Part shown: positions 49,742-59,630 of the stretch, piece by piece | Layout: every line of letters starts with the position of its first letter | Position numbering within the stretch: the stretch's first letter is position 1 | NCBI GenBank assembly: GCA_002402585.1 | Contig: DHGC01000054.1 | Coordinates: forward strand, 11,022 to 75,021 | Origin: Erysipelotrichaceae bacterium UBA4808 | GTDB taxonomy: Bacteria > Bacillota_I > Bacilli_A > Erysipelotrichales > Erysipelotrichaceae | Direction of reading: 5' to 3' | DNA: 64,000 nucleotides | Made by a program: the position numbers and the translations under genes | The notes under the pieces: generated by a model | Seen by the model: the letters and a program-made list of their open reading frames with translations, nothing else | Told to the model about the DNA's origin: nothing | Databases searched by the model: none

Positions 49742-51047
49742 GTTCTCCTCCATGATCATGATCACAAACATGATCTTCATTCAACCAATGATCCAATTGA
49801 TGCAAGATTTCGTCTTCACCCAAAGTGACTTGTTCCTGCGTTTCAATATTCTTTAAAACCATCTGTCCTTTTGCCATTTCATTTTGACCTAATAGAATCG
49901 CAACTTTCGCACCCTTACGTTCAACTGTTTTGAACTGAGCTTTAAACGAACGACGATAATAATCATAGTCCGCCTTATACCCATTCAAACGTAAATAATT
50001 ACTCAAATGATACGCATAATCCAAGGCTTCATCATCCAAGGTCACGCAATAGACATCAATGCCTTCTTCTTGGACCAATTCAACGCCTTCCGCATCCAGG
50101 GCGACCAACAAGCGCTCAATTCCCATGCCAAAGCCGATGCCACTCATTTTCGGTCCACCCAATTCTTCAACGAGTTGATCATAACGACCACCTCCAAAGA
50201 CAGTCGCTTGCGAGCCCATATCTTTATTGACACTGACGACTTCAAAGACCGTGTGTGTATAGTAATCTAAACCTCGAACTAATCGATCGGAGATTTCAAC
50301 CTCAACGCCACTGTCCTTCAAAACACTTACCAATTGATCAAAATAGGCTTTTGATTCTTCATTCAAGTAATCTTGTAGACGAGGTGCACTGAGCATACTC
50401 GCATGTTCCGCATCCACTTTGCAATCTAGGATACGTAATGGATTCTGTTCATAACGACGTTGGCAATCGCCACACATCGTATGAATATCCGCCTCAAAAT
50501 GTTTCTTCAGAGCCTCTTTATACGCTTGTCGACTTTCTTGGTCCCCTAAGGTGTTGACCAAGACTTTTAAATCATTCAAACCGAGCGTTCTAACAAAGGT
50601 TAGACCTAAGCCAATAACCTCCGCATCGATATAAGGTGTTTTATCACCCAAAACCTCGATTCCAAATTGATGATGGATCCGCATCCGCCCTTTTTGAGGA
50701 CGTTCGTAGCGGAAACACGGACTCACGTAATAGTATTTAAACGGTGAATCCGGCTGCGTATACCATTTGTTCTCAACAAAACTCCGGATCAAACCGGCTG
50801 TGCCTTCAGGCTTCAAACTTAAAGACCGCTCACCGCGATCCATAAAGGTATACATTTCCTTATTGATCACATCACTCGAGTCATTGGCACGCGCAAAGAC
50901 TTCCGTATGCTCAAATTCTGGCGTACGAACTTCTTCGTAACCATAAACCTGCATCATTTCACGAATCAATTGCTCGATTTTATGCCACTTCTTGATTTCT
51001 TTACCATAAACATCTTGTGTTCCTCTTGGAACTTGATACTTTGACAT
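49734..51047 (-). CDS. hisS: Histidyl-tRNA synthetase
   Basis: Charges tRNA-His. The 437 residues show the class II core with PRGTQD near 6-11, the YYVSPCFRYERPQKGR motif 2, the histidine-binding LVRGLDYYTHTVFE, and a C-terminal anticodon domain. The last residues, CDHDHGGEHA, form a His/Asp-rich tail made by the overlap with the aspS ribosome site. The start at 51047 has AAGGAGG upstream. First gene of the T-box-controlled hisS-aspS pair. Confidence 0.97.
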   Translation of the reverse strand: MSKYQVPRGTQDVYGKEIKKWHKIEQLIREMMQVYGYEEVRTPEFEHTEVFARANDSSDVINKEMYTFMDRGERSLSLKPEGTAGLIRSFVENKWYTQPDSPFKYYYVSPCFRYERPQKGRMRIHHQFGIEVLGDKTPYIDAEVIGLGLTFVRTLGLNDLKVLVNTLGDQESRQAYKEALKKHFEADIHTMCGDCQRRYEQNPLRILDCKVDAEHASMLSAPRLQDYLNEESKAYFDQLVSVLKDSGVEVEISDRLVRGLDYYTHTVFEVVSVNKDMGSQATVFGGGRYDQLVEELGGPKMSGIGFGMGIERLLVALDAEGVELVQEEGIDVYCVTLDDEALDYAYHLSNYLRLNGYKADYDYYRRSFKAQFKTVERKGAKVAILLGQNEMAKGQMVLKNIETQEQVTLGEDEILHQLDHWLNEDHVCDHDHGGEHA

Positions 51048-51057
51048 ATTTGCCTCC

Positions 51058-51273
51058 TTGAATAAAAAAAGCCTCCAGTTAAGGACGCTTTCACGTGGTA
51101 CCACCTTAATTTGTATTAAAAATACACACTCAAGTCGATAACGGGATGACCGTCTACTTCTACTAAGTTCAAAGTAGCTTCTCCTAGGTGTCGATTCAAT
51201 AGTTGATTTGGAAATTGCACCCTACATTCCATCTCTAAATAATCAAACTATCAAACTTCCTAATCATTGAATT
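51058..51273 (-). promoter_or_regulatory. T-box leader of hisS-aspS
   Basis: tRNA-sensing leader. The canonical T-box reads AAGGTGGTACCACG on the minus strand (51107-51094), followed by a terminator stem (AGCGTCC / GGAGGCT, 51083-51089 and 51070-51076) with seven T (51064-51070). Upstream, Stem I can form from GATAGTT/AACTAT pairing with an apical GGGTGC. Its basal loop carries GACAC (51192-51188), which holds GAC (Asp) and, two bases on, CAC (His). Confidence 0.93.
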
Positions 51274-51279
51274 TATCCT

Positions 51280-51288
51280 ATAATAGCA
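51280..51288 (-). promoter_or_regulatory. Extended -10 promoter for the T-box leader
   Basis: The minus strand reads TGC-TATTAT, with TTGTCG 18 bp upstream overlapping the end of rel. Predicted start near 51273. Confidence 0.55.
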
Positions 51289-51308
51289 CAGTTTAAAAAG
51301 TCCGACAA

Positions 51309-53507
51309 CTAATTCTGAGCACGATGCACTTCAAAAACATTTTCAATCTTCTTAAGATTTGCAATGACGACTTTTAGATGTTCCGCATCACTGACAACAA
51401 CATTCATGTAGGTTGTCGCTGTTACTTTATCTTCGTTAACAGTCGAATTAACAGCGACCAAACCCGCTTTGCATTGACTGATGATGGTCACCAAATCTGA
51501 AATCAAGAACGAACGGTCCTGAGCCAAGATATAGAGTTTTACTTCATACTTACCTTCTTTGCGTTCATCATCCCATTCCACATGGATCAAGCGTTTTGTT
51601 TCATACTTGATGTTGATGCAATCCTTACGATGAACCTTTACACCTTGGCCTTTTGTGATGAAGCCTACGATATCATCGCCAGGTACCGGTGCGCAACATC
51701 CCGCCAAACTGATCATCATGGATTCAACTCCAGAGACTCGAATACCCGATTTAGAAACGGTTTTCTTGACTTGAGTGTTTCTGAAGACACGATCCAAATT
51801 GAAGCCATCCAACAAGCCTCGTTTTTGAACATTCAAACGTTCAAAGACAGCAGACAATGACAGCGATTTAACAGCGATGGCATAATAAAAATCATTTAAA
51901 TTACTCACCGTGAAATGTTGGAAGACATTTTCCAGACGTTTGCTTGTGATGAGCTCTTTTTCATCGATATTGCGTTTTCTACATTCTTCTTTAAAGAGAT
52001 GCTCACCTTTTTCTACATAGATGGAGCGATCATCCATTTCTTTCTTCTGAAGATAATTCCGGATCTTCGATTTTGCATGCGTTGTTTTTACAATCTTCAG
52101 CCAGTCTTCAGAGGGCCCATTGGACTGTTTAGAGGTCTTGATTGAAACGACATCACCAGTTTTTAAAGGTGTGTTCAATGGAACCAGAACATTGTTCACA
52201 ATGGCTCCAACAGTCGCATGTCCAACTTCGGTATGGATACGATACGCAAAATCCAAAGGTGTCGCACCATTTGGTAAATCAATGACACGTCCCTTCGGTG
52301 ACATGACATAAACATTCGCTTCAAAGACATCATGCGTTAGAATATCCATATATTCATCCGCATCTTTACTCTCTTGCGTCAGATTACCGAAATCCTTGAA
52401 CCAAGAGAGACGATCTTCAATCTCTTTCTGATTCTTCTCAGGGGTGAACTTGGAACCTTCTTTGTAATGCCAATGTGCCGCAATCCCCTTTTCTGCAATC
52501 GAATCCATCTCTTCAGTTCGAATCTGAACTTCATAGATGCTTCCACCTTCACCAACAATCGTAGTGTGCAAGGATTGATACATATTCATCTTCGGCATCG
52601 CGATATAATCTTTTAAACGTCCTGGAATGGGACGATAATCCGCATGGATGTAACCTAATATCTCATAGCACGAGACCTTATCTGTCGTTACAATACGGAT
52701 CGCATGCAGATCCAAAATCTCATCAAAACGTTTGTTTTTAGTCGTCATTTTTTTGTAGATGCTATAAAGATGTTTAGAGCGACCAAAGATTCTAAATTTG
52801 ATTTTATTTTCAGTCAAAAGCGCACTGATGTCTTTGATCATCGTATTGACTTGAAGATCACGTTCCGTTTTCCGCATTTCGACAAGATGCGCAACTTCAT
52901 AGTATTTATCTGGATAGAGGTAATAGAAACTTAAATCCTCAAGTTCATTCTTGATCTCACTGATCCCCAAACGATGTGCGATTGGCGCATAGACATCCAA
53001 GGTTTCTGCTGCTATCTTCTTCTGTTTGATCTCACTCATGAACTGCAAGGTTCGCATATTATGCAAACGGTCCACTAGCTTGATTAGGATAACACGGATG
53101 TCTTTGGCCATCGCAATGAAAATCTTGCGATGATTGACCGCCATGTATTCTTTTTCATCTTTGAACTCAATATTACCAATCTTGGTAACCGATTCAACCA
53201 AAGTTGCGATTTCATCATCAAATTCAGCAGCCAATTGTTCTTTGGAAATGTCACAATCTTCGATCACATCATGAAGCAAACCCGCCGCAATCGCCTTGGG
53301 CCCAACTTTCAAATCCGCAAGAATGTAAGCCACGTTCATAAGGTGAACGATATAAGGTTCACCACTTTTTCTGAATTGAGTCTTGTGTTTATCCGATGCA
53401 TAAAGAAAAGCTCTTTGAATCAAATCCAAAGCTTCTTTGTCTGGATTCACCGCTCGAACGAGATCGAGAATCGCTTCAATTGTGACCTCTAGTTGTTTTC
53501 TTTGCAT
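51309..53507 (-). CDS. rel: Bifunctional (p)ppGpp synthetase/hydrolase Rel
   Basis: Stringent-response enzyme, 732 residues. The N-terminal HD hydrolase has intact HDVIED (near 78-83). The synthetase domain has YQSLHTT and the QIRT block. TGS (residues about 390-450, FAYRIHTEVGH), zinc-finger/helical and C-terminal ACT domains follow. All parts of a long Rel are present, so both activities are likely. It lies downstream of apt, the usual apt-rel pair, but separated by a terminator. Confidence 0.96.
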   Translation of the reverse strand: MQRKQLEVTIEAILDLVRAVNPDKEALDLIQRAFLYASDKHKTQFRKSGEPYIVHLMNVAYILADLKVGPKAIAAGLLHDVIEDCDISKEQLAAEFDDEIATLVESVTKIGNIEFKDEKEYMAVNHRKIFIAMAKDIRVILIKLVDRLHNMRTLQFMSEIKQKKIAAETLDVYAPIAHRLGISEIKNELEDLSFYYLYPDKYYEVAHLVEMRKTERDLQVNTMIKDISALLTENKIKFRIFGRSKHLYSIYKKMTTKNKRFDEILDLHAIRIVTTDKVSCYEILGYIHADYRPIPGRLKDYIAMPKMNMYQSLHTTIVGEGGSIYEVQIRTEEMDSIAEKGIAAHWHYKEGSKFTPEKNQKEIEDRLSWFKDFGNLTQESKDADEYMDILTHDVFEANVYVMSPKGRVIDLPNGATPLDFAYRIHTEVGHATVGAIVNNVLVPLNTPLKTGDVVSIKTSKQSNGPSEDWLKIVKTTHAKSKIRNYLQKKEMDDRSIYVEKGEHLFKEECRKRNIDEKELITSKRLENVFQHFTVSNLNDFYYAIAVKSLSLSAVFERLNVQKRGLLDGFNLDRVFRNTQVKKTVSKSGIRVSGVESMMISLAGCCAPVPGDDIVGFITKGQGVKVHRKDCINIKYETKRLIHVEWDDERKEGKYEVKLYILAQDRSFLISDLVTIISQCKAGLVAVNSTVNEDKVTATTYMNVVVSDAEHLKVVIANLKKIENVFEVHRAQN

Positions 53508-53520
53508 GGAAACCTATCTT

Positions 53521-53547
53521 TTAAAAATCGAAGACAAGTCTTCGATT
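53521..53547 (-). terminator. Terminator between apt and rel
   Basis: The 9-bp perfect stem AATCGAAGA / TCTTCGATT (53526-53534 and 53539-53547) contains the apt stop and is followed by TTTAAAA. The T run is short, so read-through into rel is likely. Confidence 0.6.
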
Positions 53548-54061
53548 AATCATAATTAACTAAAGTGAATATTGGATAGCCCTTAAGCACATCGCGTCCT
53601 TTGAGAGCGTCAAGTTCAATCAAGAAGGCACAACCAACGACGATGCCACCCAATTGCTCAATCAAACGAATCGTTGCTTCCACGGTACCACCTGTCGCCA
53701 ATAAGTCATCGACAATCAAAACACGTTGCCCAGGTTTGATGCTGTCTTTATGAACATGGAGTTCATTCTTTCCATATTCCAAAGCATAGCTGAAACTAAC
53801 TGTTTCGCGTGGCAATTTGCCTGGTTTGCGAACAGGCACAAAGCCGATACCAAGTTCAAATGCAACGGGACAACCAAAAATAAAGCCACGGGATTCAGGT
53901 CCAACAACGATTTCCGCATTGACTTCACGTGCAAATTGGACGACTTCTTGGGTTGCACTATGAAATGCTTCCCCATCACCCATCAAAGGTGTGATGTCTC
54001 TAAATAAAATACCTTCAATCGGAAAATCTTGAATGTCTGCTATATATTTTTTATAGTCCAT
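53546..54061 (-). CDS. apt: Adenine phosphoribosyltransferase
   Basis: Salvages adenine to AMP with PRPP. The 171 residues have [13 protein letters not shown] near 15-27, ESRGFIFG, and the PRPP loop [13 protein letters not shown] near 118-130. The start at 54061 has AGGAGA 8 bases upstream and its own extended -10 promoter. The recJ-apt-rel order is common in Firmicutes. Confidence 0.96.
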   Translation of the reverse strand: MDYKKYIADIQDFPIEGILFRDITPLMGDGEAFHSATQEVVQFAREVNAEIVVGPESRGFIFGCPVAFELGIGFVPVRKPGKLPRETVSFSYALEYGKNELHVHKDSIKPGQRVLIVDDLLATGGTVEATIRLIEQLGGIVVGCAFLIELDALKGRDVLKGYPIFTLVNYD

Positions 54062-54083
54062 ACCTATCTCCTGTAACACAACT

Positions 54084-54092
54084 ATTATAGCA
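54084..54092 (-). promoter_or_regulatory. Extended -10 promoter for apt
   Basis: The minus strand reads TGC-TATAAT, with TTGTAA 16 bp upstream. It lies between recJ and apt. Confidence 0.6.
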
Positions 54093-54122
54093 AAACATAA
54101 ACAAATTACAAGAAAACTAACA

Positions 54123-55664
54123 TTACTCAAAGGATTTGATCAAGAGCTTCAATTGGCGTCTTGAACGATAATCATCGATGCTGACTTGAGCTTTTATTGA
54201 ATTAAAAACAGGTAAATGTGTCTCATTCATCGTGTCATCAAAAGATACCGCATCCACCATACGACCAAATATCATCAATTTGAAACGTAAGCCCATTCGC
54301 ATGCGTTGTACATCACGAATCTCTACATCCTTGAAATAGAACTCTGGCCAAACAAAACCATGCCCAAAAGGCCTAAAACGCATACAATTCTCAATCACAT
54401 CGATATCAAACCAATCCATTCTCATAATTAAACCATCATCACGCACTTCTGAAGCATATAAAGCATGAACGTGTTCATTGATCAAACGTTTAAACTCATG
54501 TTCATCTTCCTTCTTCAATTCAATGCCAGCCGCAGCCGCATGCCCCCCATACCTTAGTAATAAATGTGAAGCCGGCTCGATCAAAGCTCTCAGATCGACG
54601 CCACCAAAAGATCGTGCACTCCCCTTCAAACGACCTTGGTGCTCATTCAAGACAAAGACAGGTCTACGTAACTCACTCGCTAATCGACCCGCTGTAATCC
54701 CAACGATACCTTCGTGAAACTGAGGACTGGACAAGACTTGCACAGCCGCATCATCAATCAAAGTTAGTGCTTCAATGTACATCGTTTGATTGATTTCCTT
54801 ACGTCGATCATTTATCCGTAGCATCTCCTTCGCAAAGGTTTGAATCGTATTAGAATGTTCCAAGGAAAGATACTCAACCAATTGATTGACATTGACTTGA
54901 TCCGCTAGACGACCAAAGGCATTGATCTTCGGAACCAATTGAAAAGCAATATCCTGCTCATTAATGATTCCAGTTTTATTAAAAAGTGGTTTCAAAGTCT
55001 CATACGCATTCTGATTGATCTGCTCAATCCCTGCCATCACACACGCACGATTAAAGCCCCATAGAGGCATGACATCCGCAATGGTCGCAATCGCAGCTAA
55101 ACTACACAAATACGCATCAAAACCAAGCAAGTGATGACTCAACTGAAAACTTAGACCAGAACCACACATGTTTTGATCGAATTCATCCAACATGTCCGGA
55201 TGAATCAAATGTGTACATGCAACATCTTGTTCAAATTGATGATGATCTAAAATCAAGCTGGTCGCATTGTTATCGTTGAGTATTTTAAGTGCATCATGCG
55301 CGCTAACACCATTATCCACACAAATAAAAAATGAATAACCCTTATCCAATGCTTTCTCAACTGTCGCAACATTCAAACCATAGCCTTCTGTAAAACGATT
55401 GGGGATATAGTATCCCACATCTGCACCCATCTTACGTAAGGTCTGAACCATGATGGTTGTCGCAATGATACCATCCGCATCGTAATCACCACAGACGATT
55501 ATCTTACGCTGATTAGTAATTGCTTCTTGGATAAGTTTGCTTGCTTTGACAAACAATGGATGCTCAGAAAACACCAACTTTGGTGGTGAGTATAATTCAT
55601 GAATCTGGTGTTCATTAAGTTGATTGAACTCAATCAAAGCTTCGAGTAATGTATTGTTCTTCAT
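54123..55664 (-). CDS. recJ: Single-strand DNA exonuclease RecJ
   Basis: DHH-family 5'-3' exonuclease for recombination and mismatch repair. In 513 residues the metal motifs are all present: [10 protein letters not shown] near 58-67, [19 protein letters not shown] near 166, and the DHHA1 GGHAAAAG block. It is shorter than Bacillus RecJ, ending soon after the OB-like part. The start ATG at 55664 has no ribosome site, and an extended -10 element ends six bases before it. Confidence 0.94.
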   Translation of the reverse strand: MKNNTLLEALIEFNQLNEHQIHELYSPPKLVFSEHPLFVKASKLIQEAITNQRKIIVCGDYDADGIIATTIMVQTLRKMGADVGYYIPNRFTEGYGLNVATVEKALDKGYSFFICVDNGVSAHDALKILNDNNATSLILDHHQFEQDVACTHLIHPDMLDEFDQNMCGSGLSFQLSHHLLGFDAYLCSLAAIATIADVMPLWGFNRACVMAGIEQINQNAYETLKPLFNKTGIINEQDIAFQLVPKINAFGRLADQVNVNQLVEYLSLEHSNTIQTFAKEMLRINDRRKEINQTMYIEALTLIDDAAVQVLSSPQFHEGIVGITAGRLASELRRPVFVLNEHQGRLKGSARSFGGVDLRALIEPASHLLLRYGGHAAAAGIELKKEDEHEFKRLINEHVHALYASEVRDDGLIMRMDWFDIDVIENCMRFRPFGHGFVWPEFYFKDVEIRDVQRMRMGLRFKLMIFGRMVDAVSFDDTMNETHLPVFNSIKAQVSIDDYRSRRQLKLLIKSFE

Positions 55665-55670
55665 ACGTTA

Positions 55671-55679
55671 AGTATATCA
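55671..55679 (-). promoter_or_regulatory. Extended -10 promoter for recJ, start-adjacent and fused to the secDF terminator
   Basis: The minus strand reads TGA-TATACT, six bases before the recJ ATG. The first T of the element is the last T of the terminator tail. Transcription should start at the ATG itself. Confidence 0.6.
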
Positions 55680-55703
55680 AAAAAGAGCAGGTGTTCTGCT
55701 CTT
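55677..55703 (-). terminator. Terminator of secDF
   Basis: The stem AAGAGCAG / CTGCTCTT (55683-55690 and 55696-55703, loop 5) contains the secDF stop in one arm and is followed by TTTTTT. Confidence 0.8.
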
Positions 55704-57981
55704 AGTCGTTGATTCCAAAGATCGTTAGTTCTTCAGGTTCACTCTTCTTTGATTTAGGTTTTGCTTTAACCACTCTCGGTTTACGATGAACACGCATCCA
55801 GTACCAGAATTGAGCAGCAATGAAAATCGATGAATATGCCCCTGCTGTCAAGCCAACCAACATCGCAATATTGAAGGTAAAGATCGCTCCAGAACCCAAA
55901 CTGATCAAGAAGATAATCGGAATGAGAGTTGTAAACGTATTGTACAACGAACGTTGCGCTGTAGCACGAAGCGAATCATTGACAATCGAACGATAATCTT
56001 CTTTCGAAATATGAGGTTTCGACCAATTCTTAACATTTTCACGAATGCGGTCAAAGATAACAATGGAGTCATCCACAGAGTACCCAATGATGGCCAAGAT
56101 AACCGCAATCAACTCAGTATTAAACTCAAGTCTAAAGATAGCAAAGAAAGCGAAGACAAACAGAACGTCATGCACCAATGCGATGATTGTTGATAAAGCA
56201 TAGTCAAATTCAAAGCGGATCGTAATAAACAACAGAATAAAGATCCAAGCTAAGAATGAGAGCAACATCGCATTACGAACCAACTCTTGACCTACAACGG
56301 GTGTAACGACACTATCGTTTATTTCTTGACCATACTTCGCTTCGATCACATTGTTGATCTCATCTAATTTGCTACGATCCAAAATTTGATTAGTTGTCAC
56401 ATACGCTGTTTTGTCACCTGATAATTGAACCTTGAATTGATCTAACCCAAAGCTGTTGAAATCTGCAATGACAGCCTCCTCAGTGACAGCAGTATCGGAA
56501 TTAACCGTGATCTTGGTTCCTGAAGTAAAGTCGATGCCCATATTCAAAGCACCATTGCCTTGTGCAAGATTTAAGATGCCCAGCAAAGAACCTGCGACAA
56601 GCACGACCAAACTCGCTGTGATGAAAGGTCGAGATAATTTCACAAAATCAAAACGATTGAATTGACCGAAATAACGTTTTTCTTCGCCCTTACTCAAGTC
56701 CGGAATATCTTGATTGCGAACACCGAACCACGTCTTTTTGTCATCGAACTTACCGGATTTAATAAGCAAACCCAACAAGAATTTTGTAAAGAACACATTG
56801 ATCAAAAGCGTCGAGAAAATTGTGACCATAAGCATCGTCGCAAAGCCTTTGACTGCTCCAGAACCATACATATACATCAAGAAAGCTGCGATGAATGTCG
56901 TGAACTGTGAATCGAAAATAGTGCGCCATGCCAAATGATGACCTTCTTTATGCGCAGTCAATAGACTTCTACCCAGTAACAATTCATCTTTGATTCGCTC
57001 AAACGTAATGACGTTCGCATCGACCGTCATCCCAACCCCAAGCACCAAAGCCGCAATACCTGGCAAGGTGAACACGCCACCCATCGCATTATAGATTGAT
57101 ATTGTCAAGAAGACATAAAGCATCAACATCAACGCTGAAACGACACCAGGCAAACGATATATCGCAATCATGAAGACCATGACGCCCAAAACCCCAAACA
57201 AACCTGCAAAGGTTGTTTGAGCAAATGCATTCAATCCAAACTCAGCACTGACCACATTCGCATAAATTTCCGTCATTTTGACTGGTAATGAACCCGAGTT
57301 GATCAAACTTGCCAATTGTCGTGCTTCTTCATCGGTAAATGAACCTTTGATGATCGCATCGCCATTGATGCCTTGATTGACACTGGCAGCTGAAATATAT
57401 TTAGGACTCTCTTTTTGAACTTCCGCCAAATAAGAATCCACACCTTCTTCAAAATCCAACCATGTGATGATCATGTTGTTTCCACTGAGCATCTCAGATA
57501 CTTTTTTCGTAAGTTCAAAGAACTTATCTTGATCGGCAATCTTTAAACTGACCACGACAAAGCCATTCTCATACGCCAATGAAGCTCCACCTTCAACTAA
57601 GATGGTCGCATCCGCCAATAAGTTGTCATTGACATCGCGGAACGTTAGATTCGCTGTCGTCGAAATAATCTTACGTGCTTCTTCTTGATCTGTAACACCA
57701 GCCAATTGAATACGAACACGGTTATCACCTTCGATGCTGATTTCTGGTTCATTGACACCTAAGACGTCAATACGTTTGCTGATACTGGTCGTAACTGCAC
57801 TCATCTCAGGCAATTCCGATCCATCGATCAATGGACTGACTTCATAAACAATTTCAAAACCACCTTGCAGATCAAGTCCTAAGGTCATGGAATCCTGTAC
57901 ATTCTTACTAAAACCAAGCACTGTTACCAAGAGTACAACCACGGTTAGTGCAAATACAATCAAGCGGCTATTCTTTTTCAT
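55702..57981 (-). CDS. secDF: Protein translocase SecDF, fused
   Basis: Proton-driven membrane partner of SecYEG. The 759-residue single chain joins SecD and SecF with 12 membrane helices and two large extracellular domains. The SecD half has VLGVGMTVDANVITFERIKDEL-like helix 4 sequence, and the SecF half has GYSVDDSIVIFDRIREN. Fusion is usual in Bacilli. The start overlaps the ComN-like gene stop as ATGA. Confidence 0.96.
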   Translation of the reverse strand: MKKNSRLIVFALTVVVLLVTVLGFSKNVQDSMTLGLDLQGGFEIVYEVSPLIDGSELPEMSAVTTSISKRIDVLGVNEPEISIEGDNRVRIQLAGVTDQEEARKIISTTANLTFRDVNDNLLADATILVEGGASLAYENGFVVVSLKIADQDKFFELTKKVSEMLSGNNMIITWLDFEEGVDSYLAEVQKESPKYISAASVNQGINGDAIIKGSFTDEEARQLASLINSGSLPVKMTEIYANVVSAEFGLNAFAQTTFAGLFGVLGVMVFMIAIYRLPGVVSALMLMLYVFLTISIYNAMGGVFTLPGIAALVLGVGMTVDANVITFERIKDELLLGRSLLTAHKEGHHLAWRTIFDSQFTTFIAAFLMYMYGSGAVKGFATMLMVTIFSTLLINVFFTKFLLGLLIKSGKFDDKKTWFGVRNQDIPDLSKGEEKRYFGQFNRFDFVKLSRPFITASLVVLVAGSLLGILNLAQGNGALNMGIDFTSGTKITVNSDTAVTEEAVIADFNSFGLDQFKVQLSGDKTAYVTTNQILDRSKLDEINNVIEAKYGQEINDSVVTPVVGQELVRNAMLLSFLAWIFILLFITIRFEFDYALSTIIALVHDVLFVFAFFAIFRLEFNTELIAVILAIIGYSVDDSIVIFDRIRENVKNWSKPHISKEDYRSIVNDSLRATAQRSLYNTFTTLIPIIFLISLGSGAIFTFNIAMLVGLTAGAYSSIFIAAQFWYWMRVHRKPRVVKAKPKSKKSEPEELTIFGIND

Positions 57982-58265
57982 TCATTCCCTCCGACCATTG
58001 AAGCAAAATCTGCCAATGATTTCCGATGTCCGTCGATGACGGCTTTCTTCGCTAAAAATGCCACGATTTCATCCTCATTACACGATAGTACATCATCAAT
58101 GACATCATGTAATTGCGTTGGCATGCCACTTTTCCACTTGATGGCCACAAGTGCTTCTTTGAACTGTTCATAGCTTAAATTTGGCAATGCATACTTTTGA
58201 AGCATGCCTAATTTCAATGCAATGGTCAATTCGATTTGTTCCGTCATTAAAAAAAAGTCATTCAT
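57978..58265 (-). CDS. comN: ComN-like post-transcriptional regulator
   Basis: A 95-residue soluble protein. The spacing of YEQFKEALVAIKWKSGMPTQLHDVIDDVL and the following EIVAFLAKKA helix resemble ComN/YrzD of Bacillus, which lies next to secDF as well. The name rests on this weak similarity and place. The start at 58265 has GTAAGGTGG upstream. It is translationally coupled to secDF. Confidence 0.65.
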   Translation of the reverse strand: MNDFFLMTEQIELTIALKLGMLQKYALPNLSYEQFKEALVAIKWKSGMPTQLHDVIDDVLSCNEDEIVAFLAKKAVIDGHRKSLADFASMVGGNE

Positions 58266-58286
58266 AATCCACCTTACTGCTGTATC

Positions 58287-58292
58287 ATTATA
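58287..58292 (-). promoter_or_regulatory. -10 element for comN-secDF
   Basis: TATAAT on the minus strand, 21 bases before the ATG. A perfect ACTTTA-AC-TAAAGT palindrome lies just upstream at 58303-58316. Confidence 0.5.
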
Positions 58293-58316
58293 AAGCATAT
58301 TGAACTTTAGTTAAAG

Positions 58317-59630
58317 TCATTCTTTTGCTTTTGCTTTTAAAGCATGAACAAATGCTTTGAACATTTTTCCACGTTGTTCATAATTATCAAACTGATCATA
58401 ACTCGCACAAGCAGGCGATAAAAGCACCACATCCCCTTCTTTAGCACAGGCATAAGCTTGCATCAAAGCATCTTCCATCGTCTCTGTTAAAACAGCTTCT
58501 GGATAGAGTTGCTTGAATTGATCACGTGTAACCCCAAAAGCATACATCGCTTTCAAACGATGCATATGAGGTTTCAATATAGCAAAGCCGGTTTTCTTAT
58601 CATAACCACCTGCTAATAAGATGATGTTGGAATCAAAGGCTTTCAATGCGACTTCCGTCGATTCAGCGGTTGTTGCTTTGGAATCATTGTAATAGCGAAC
58701 ACCCTTGATTGTGGTGATATATTCCAAACGATGTTCAACACCCGTAAATTCCGCACAAACAGCTTGAATATCAGAAAGTTCAACACCCATCAAGTACGCC
58801 ATGCTTGACGCAACCATCGCATTGGATACATTGTGCATGCCAGTGATTTTTAGCGAGGATACTTCAAAAAGTTTCTCTTCTTTGAATTTGACCCAACCAT
58901 TCTCAAGATGAATATCTGCATCCTTATCCAGTGAAAAAGACAATACACGCGCTTTAACGTCCTGTGTGAGCGCAACAATGTTCTCATCATCCAAATTCTT
59001 CAAAAAAACATCATTCTCATCTTGAGCCTGATAAATACGACATTTCGCAGCATAATAAGCACCCACATCCCCAAACACATCCAAATGGTCCGGAGCGAGA
59101 TTCAAAATAACGCTGATCTTCGGTTTAAAGCGATCACATCCCAACAATTGAAACGCAGCAATCTCCATCGCCACATCCAGTGTCACATCGCCTCGTTCTG
59201 CCACAACTTCACTAAACGCCAAGCCAATGTTTCCACACGCAAGATTTCGTTCATCTTTGCGTTTCAACATTGCTTCAAGAAGACTCGTCGTAGTCGTTTT
59301 ACCATTCGTGCCTGTAATCGCCGCAATTGAATACTTCACCATTCGACATGCAATTTCAATTTCGTTGTAGATGAAGTAACCTTGATCACTCAATGCTTGA
59401 ACAAATGGACTCGTGTGTGGAATCCCTGGATTCTTGATAATCAAATCATAGCTTTGTTCTAAAAGAGACGAAGGATGCCCTTCATCATAGACAGAAATAC
59501 CCATGTCTTCCAAACTCAGTTTTTCATTAACTATTTTTAAATCTGTTAACACCACATCATACGCATTTTGCTTCAACAACTTCGCAATCGCTATACCACT
59601 GCGAGCAGCCCCAATAACCAAAGCTTTCAT
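58317..59630 (-). CDS. murD: UDP-N-acetylmuramoylalanine-D-glutamate ligase MurD
   Basis: Adds D-Glu to UDP-MurNAc-L-Ala. The 437 residues have GAARSG near 7-12 at the N-terminal nucleotide-like fold, ATP loop GTNGKTTTT, and the C-terminal YNDSKATTAEST and LLAGGYDKK blocks. The start at 59630 overlaps the mraY stop. It ends the visible dcw run, with no strong terminator. Confidence 0.97.
   Translation of the reverse strand: MKALVIGAARSGIAIAKLLKQNAYDVVLTDLKIVNEKLSLEDMGISVYDEGHPSSLLEQSYDLIIKNPGIPHTSPFVQALSDQGYFIYNEIEIACRMVKYSIAAITGTNGKTTTTSLLEAMLKRKDERNLACGNIGLAFSEVVAERGDVTLDVAMEIAAFQLLGCDRFKPKISVILNLAPDHLDVFGDVGAYYAAKCRIYQAQDENDVFLKNLDDENIVALTQDVKARVLSFSLDKDADIHLENGWVKFKEEKLFEVSSLKITGMHNVSNAMVASSMAYLMGVELSDIQAVCAEFTGVEHRLEYITTIKGVRYYNDSKATTAESTEVALKAFDSNIILLAGGYDKKTGFAILKPHMHRLKAMYAFGVTRDQFKQLYPEAVLTETMEDALMQAYACAKEGDVVLLSPACASYDQFDNYEQRGKMFKAFVHALKAKAKE

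Noticed and set aside
58303..58316. Palindrome ACTTTA-AC-TAAAGT as a terminator of murD
   Set aside because: Short, AT-rich and without a T run. It could be an operator but not a convincing terminator.
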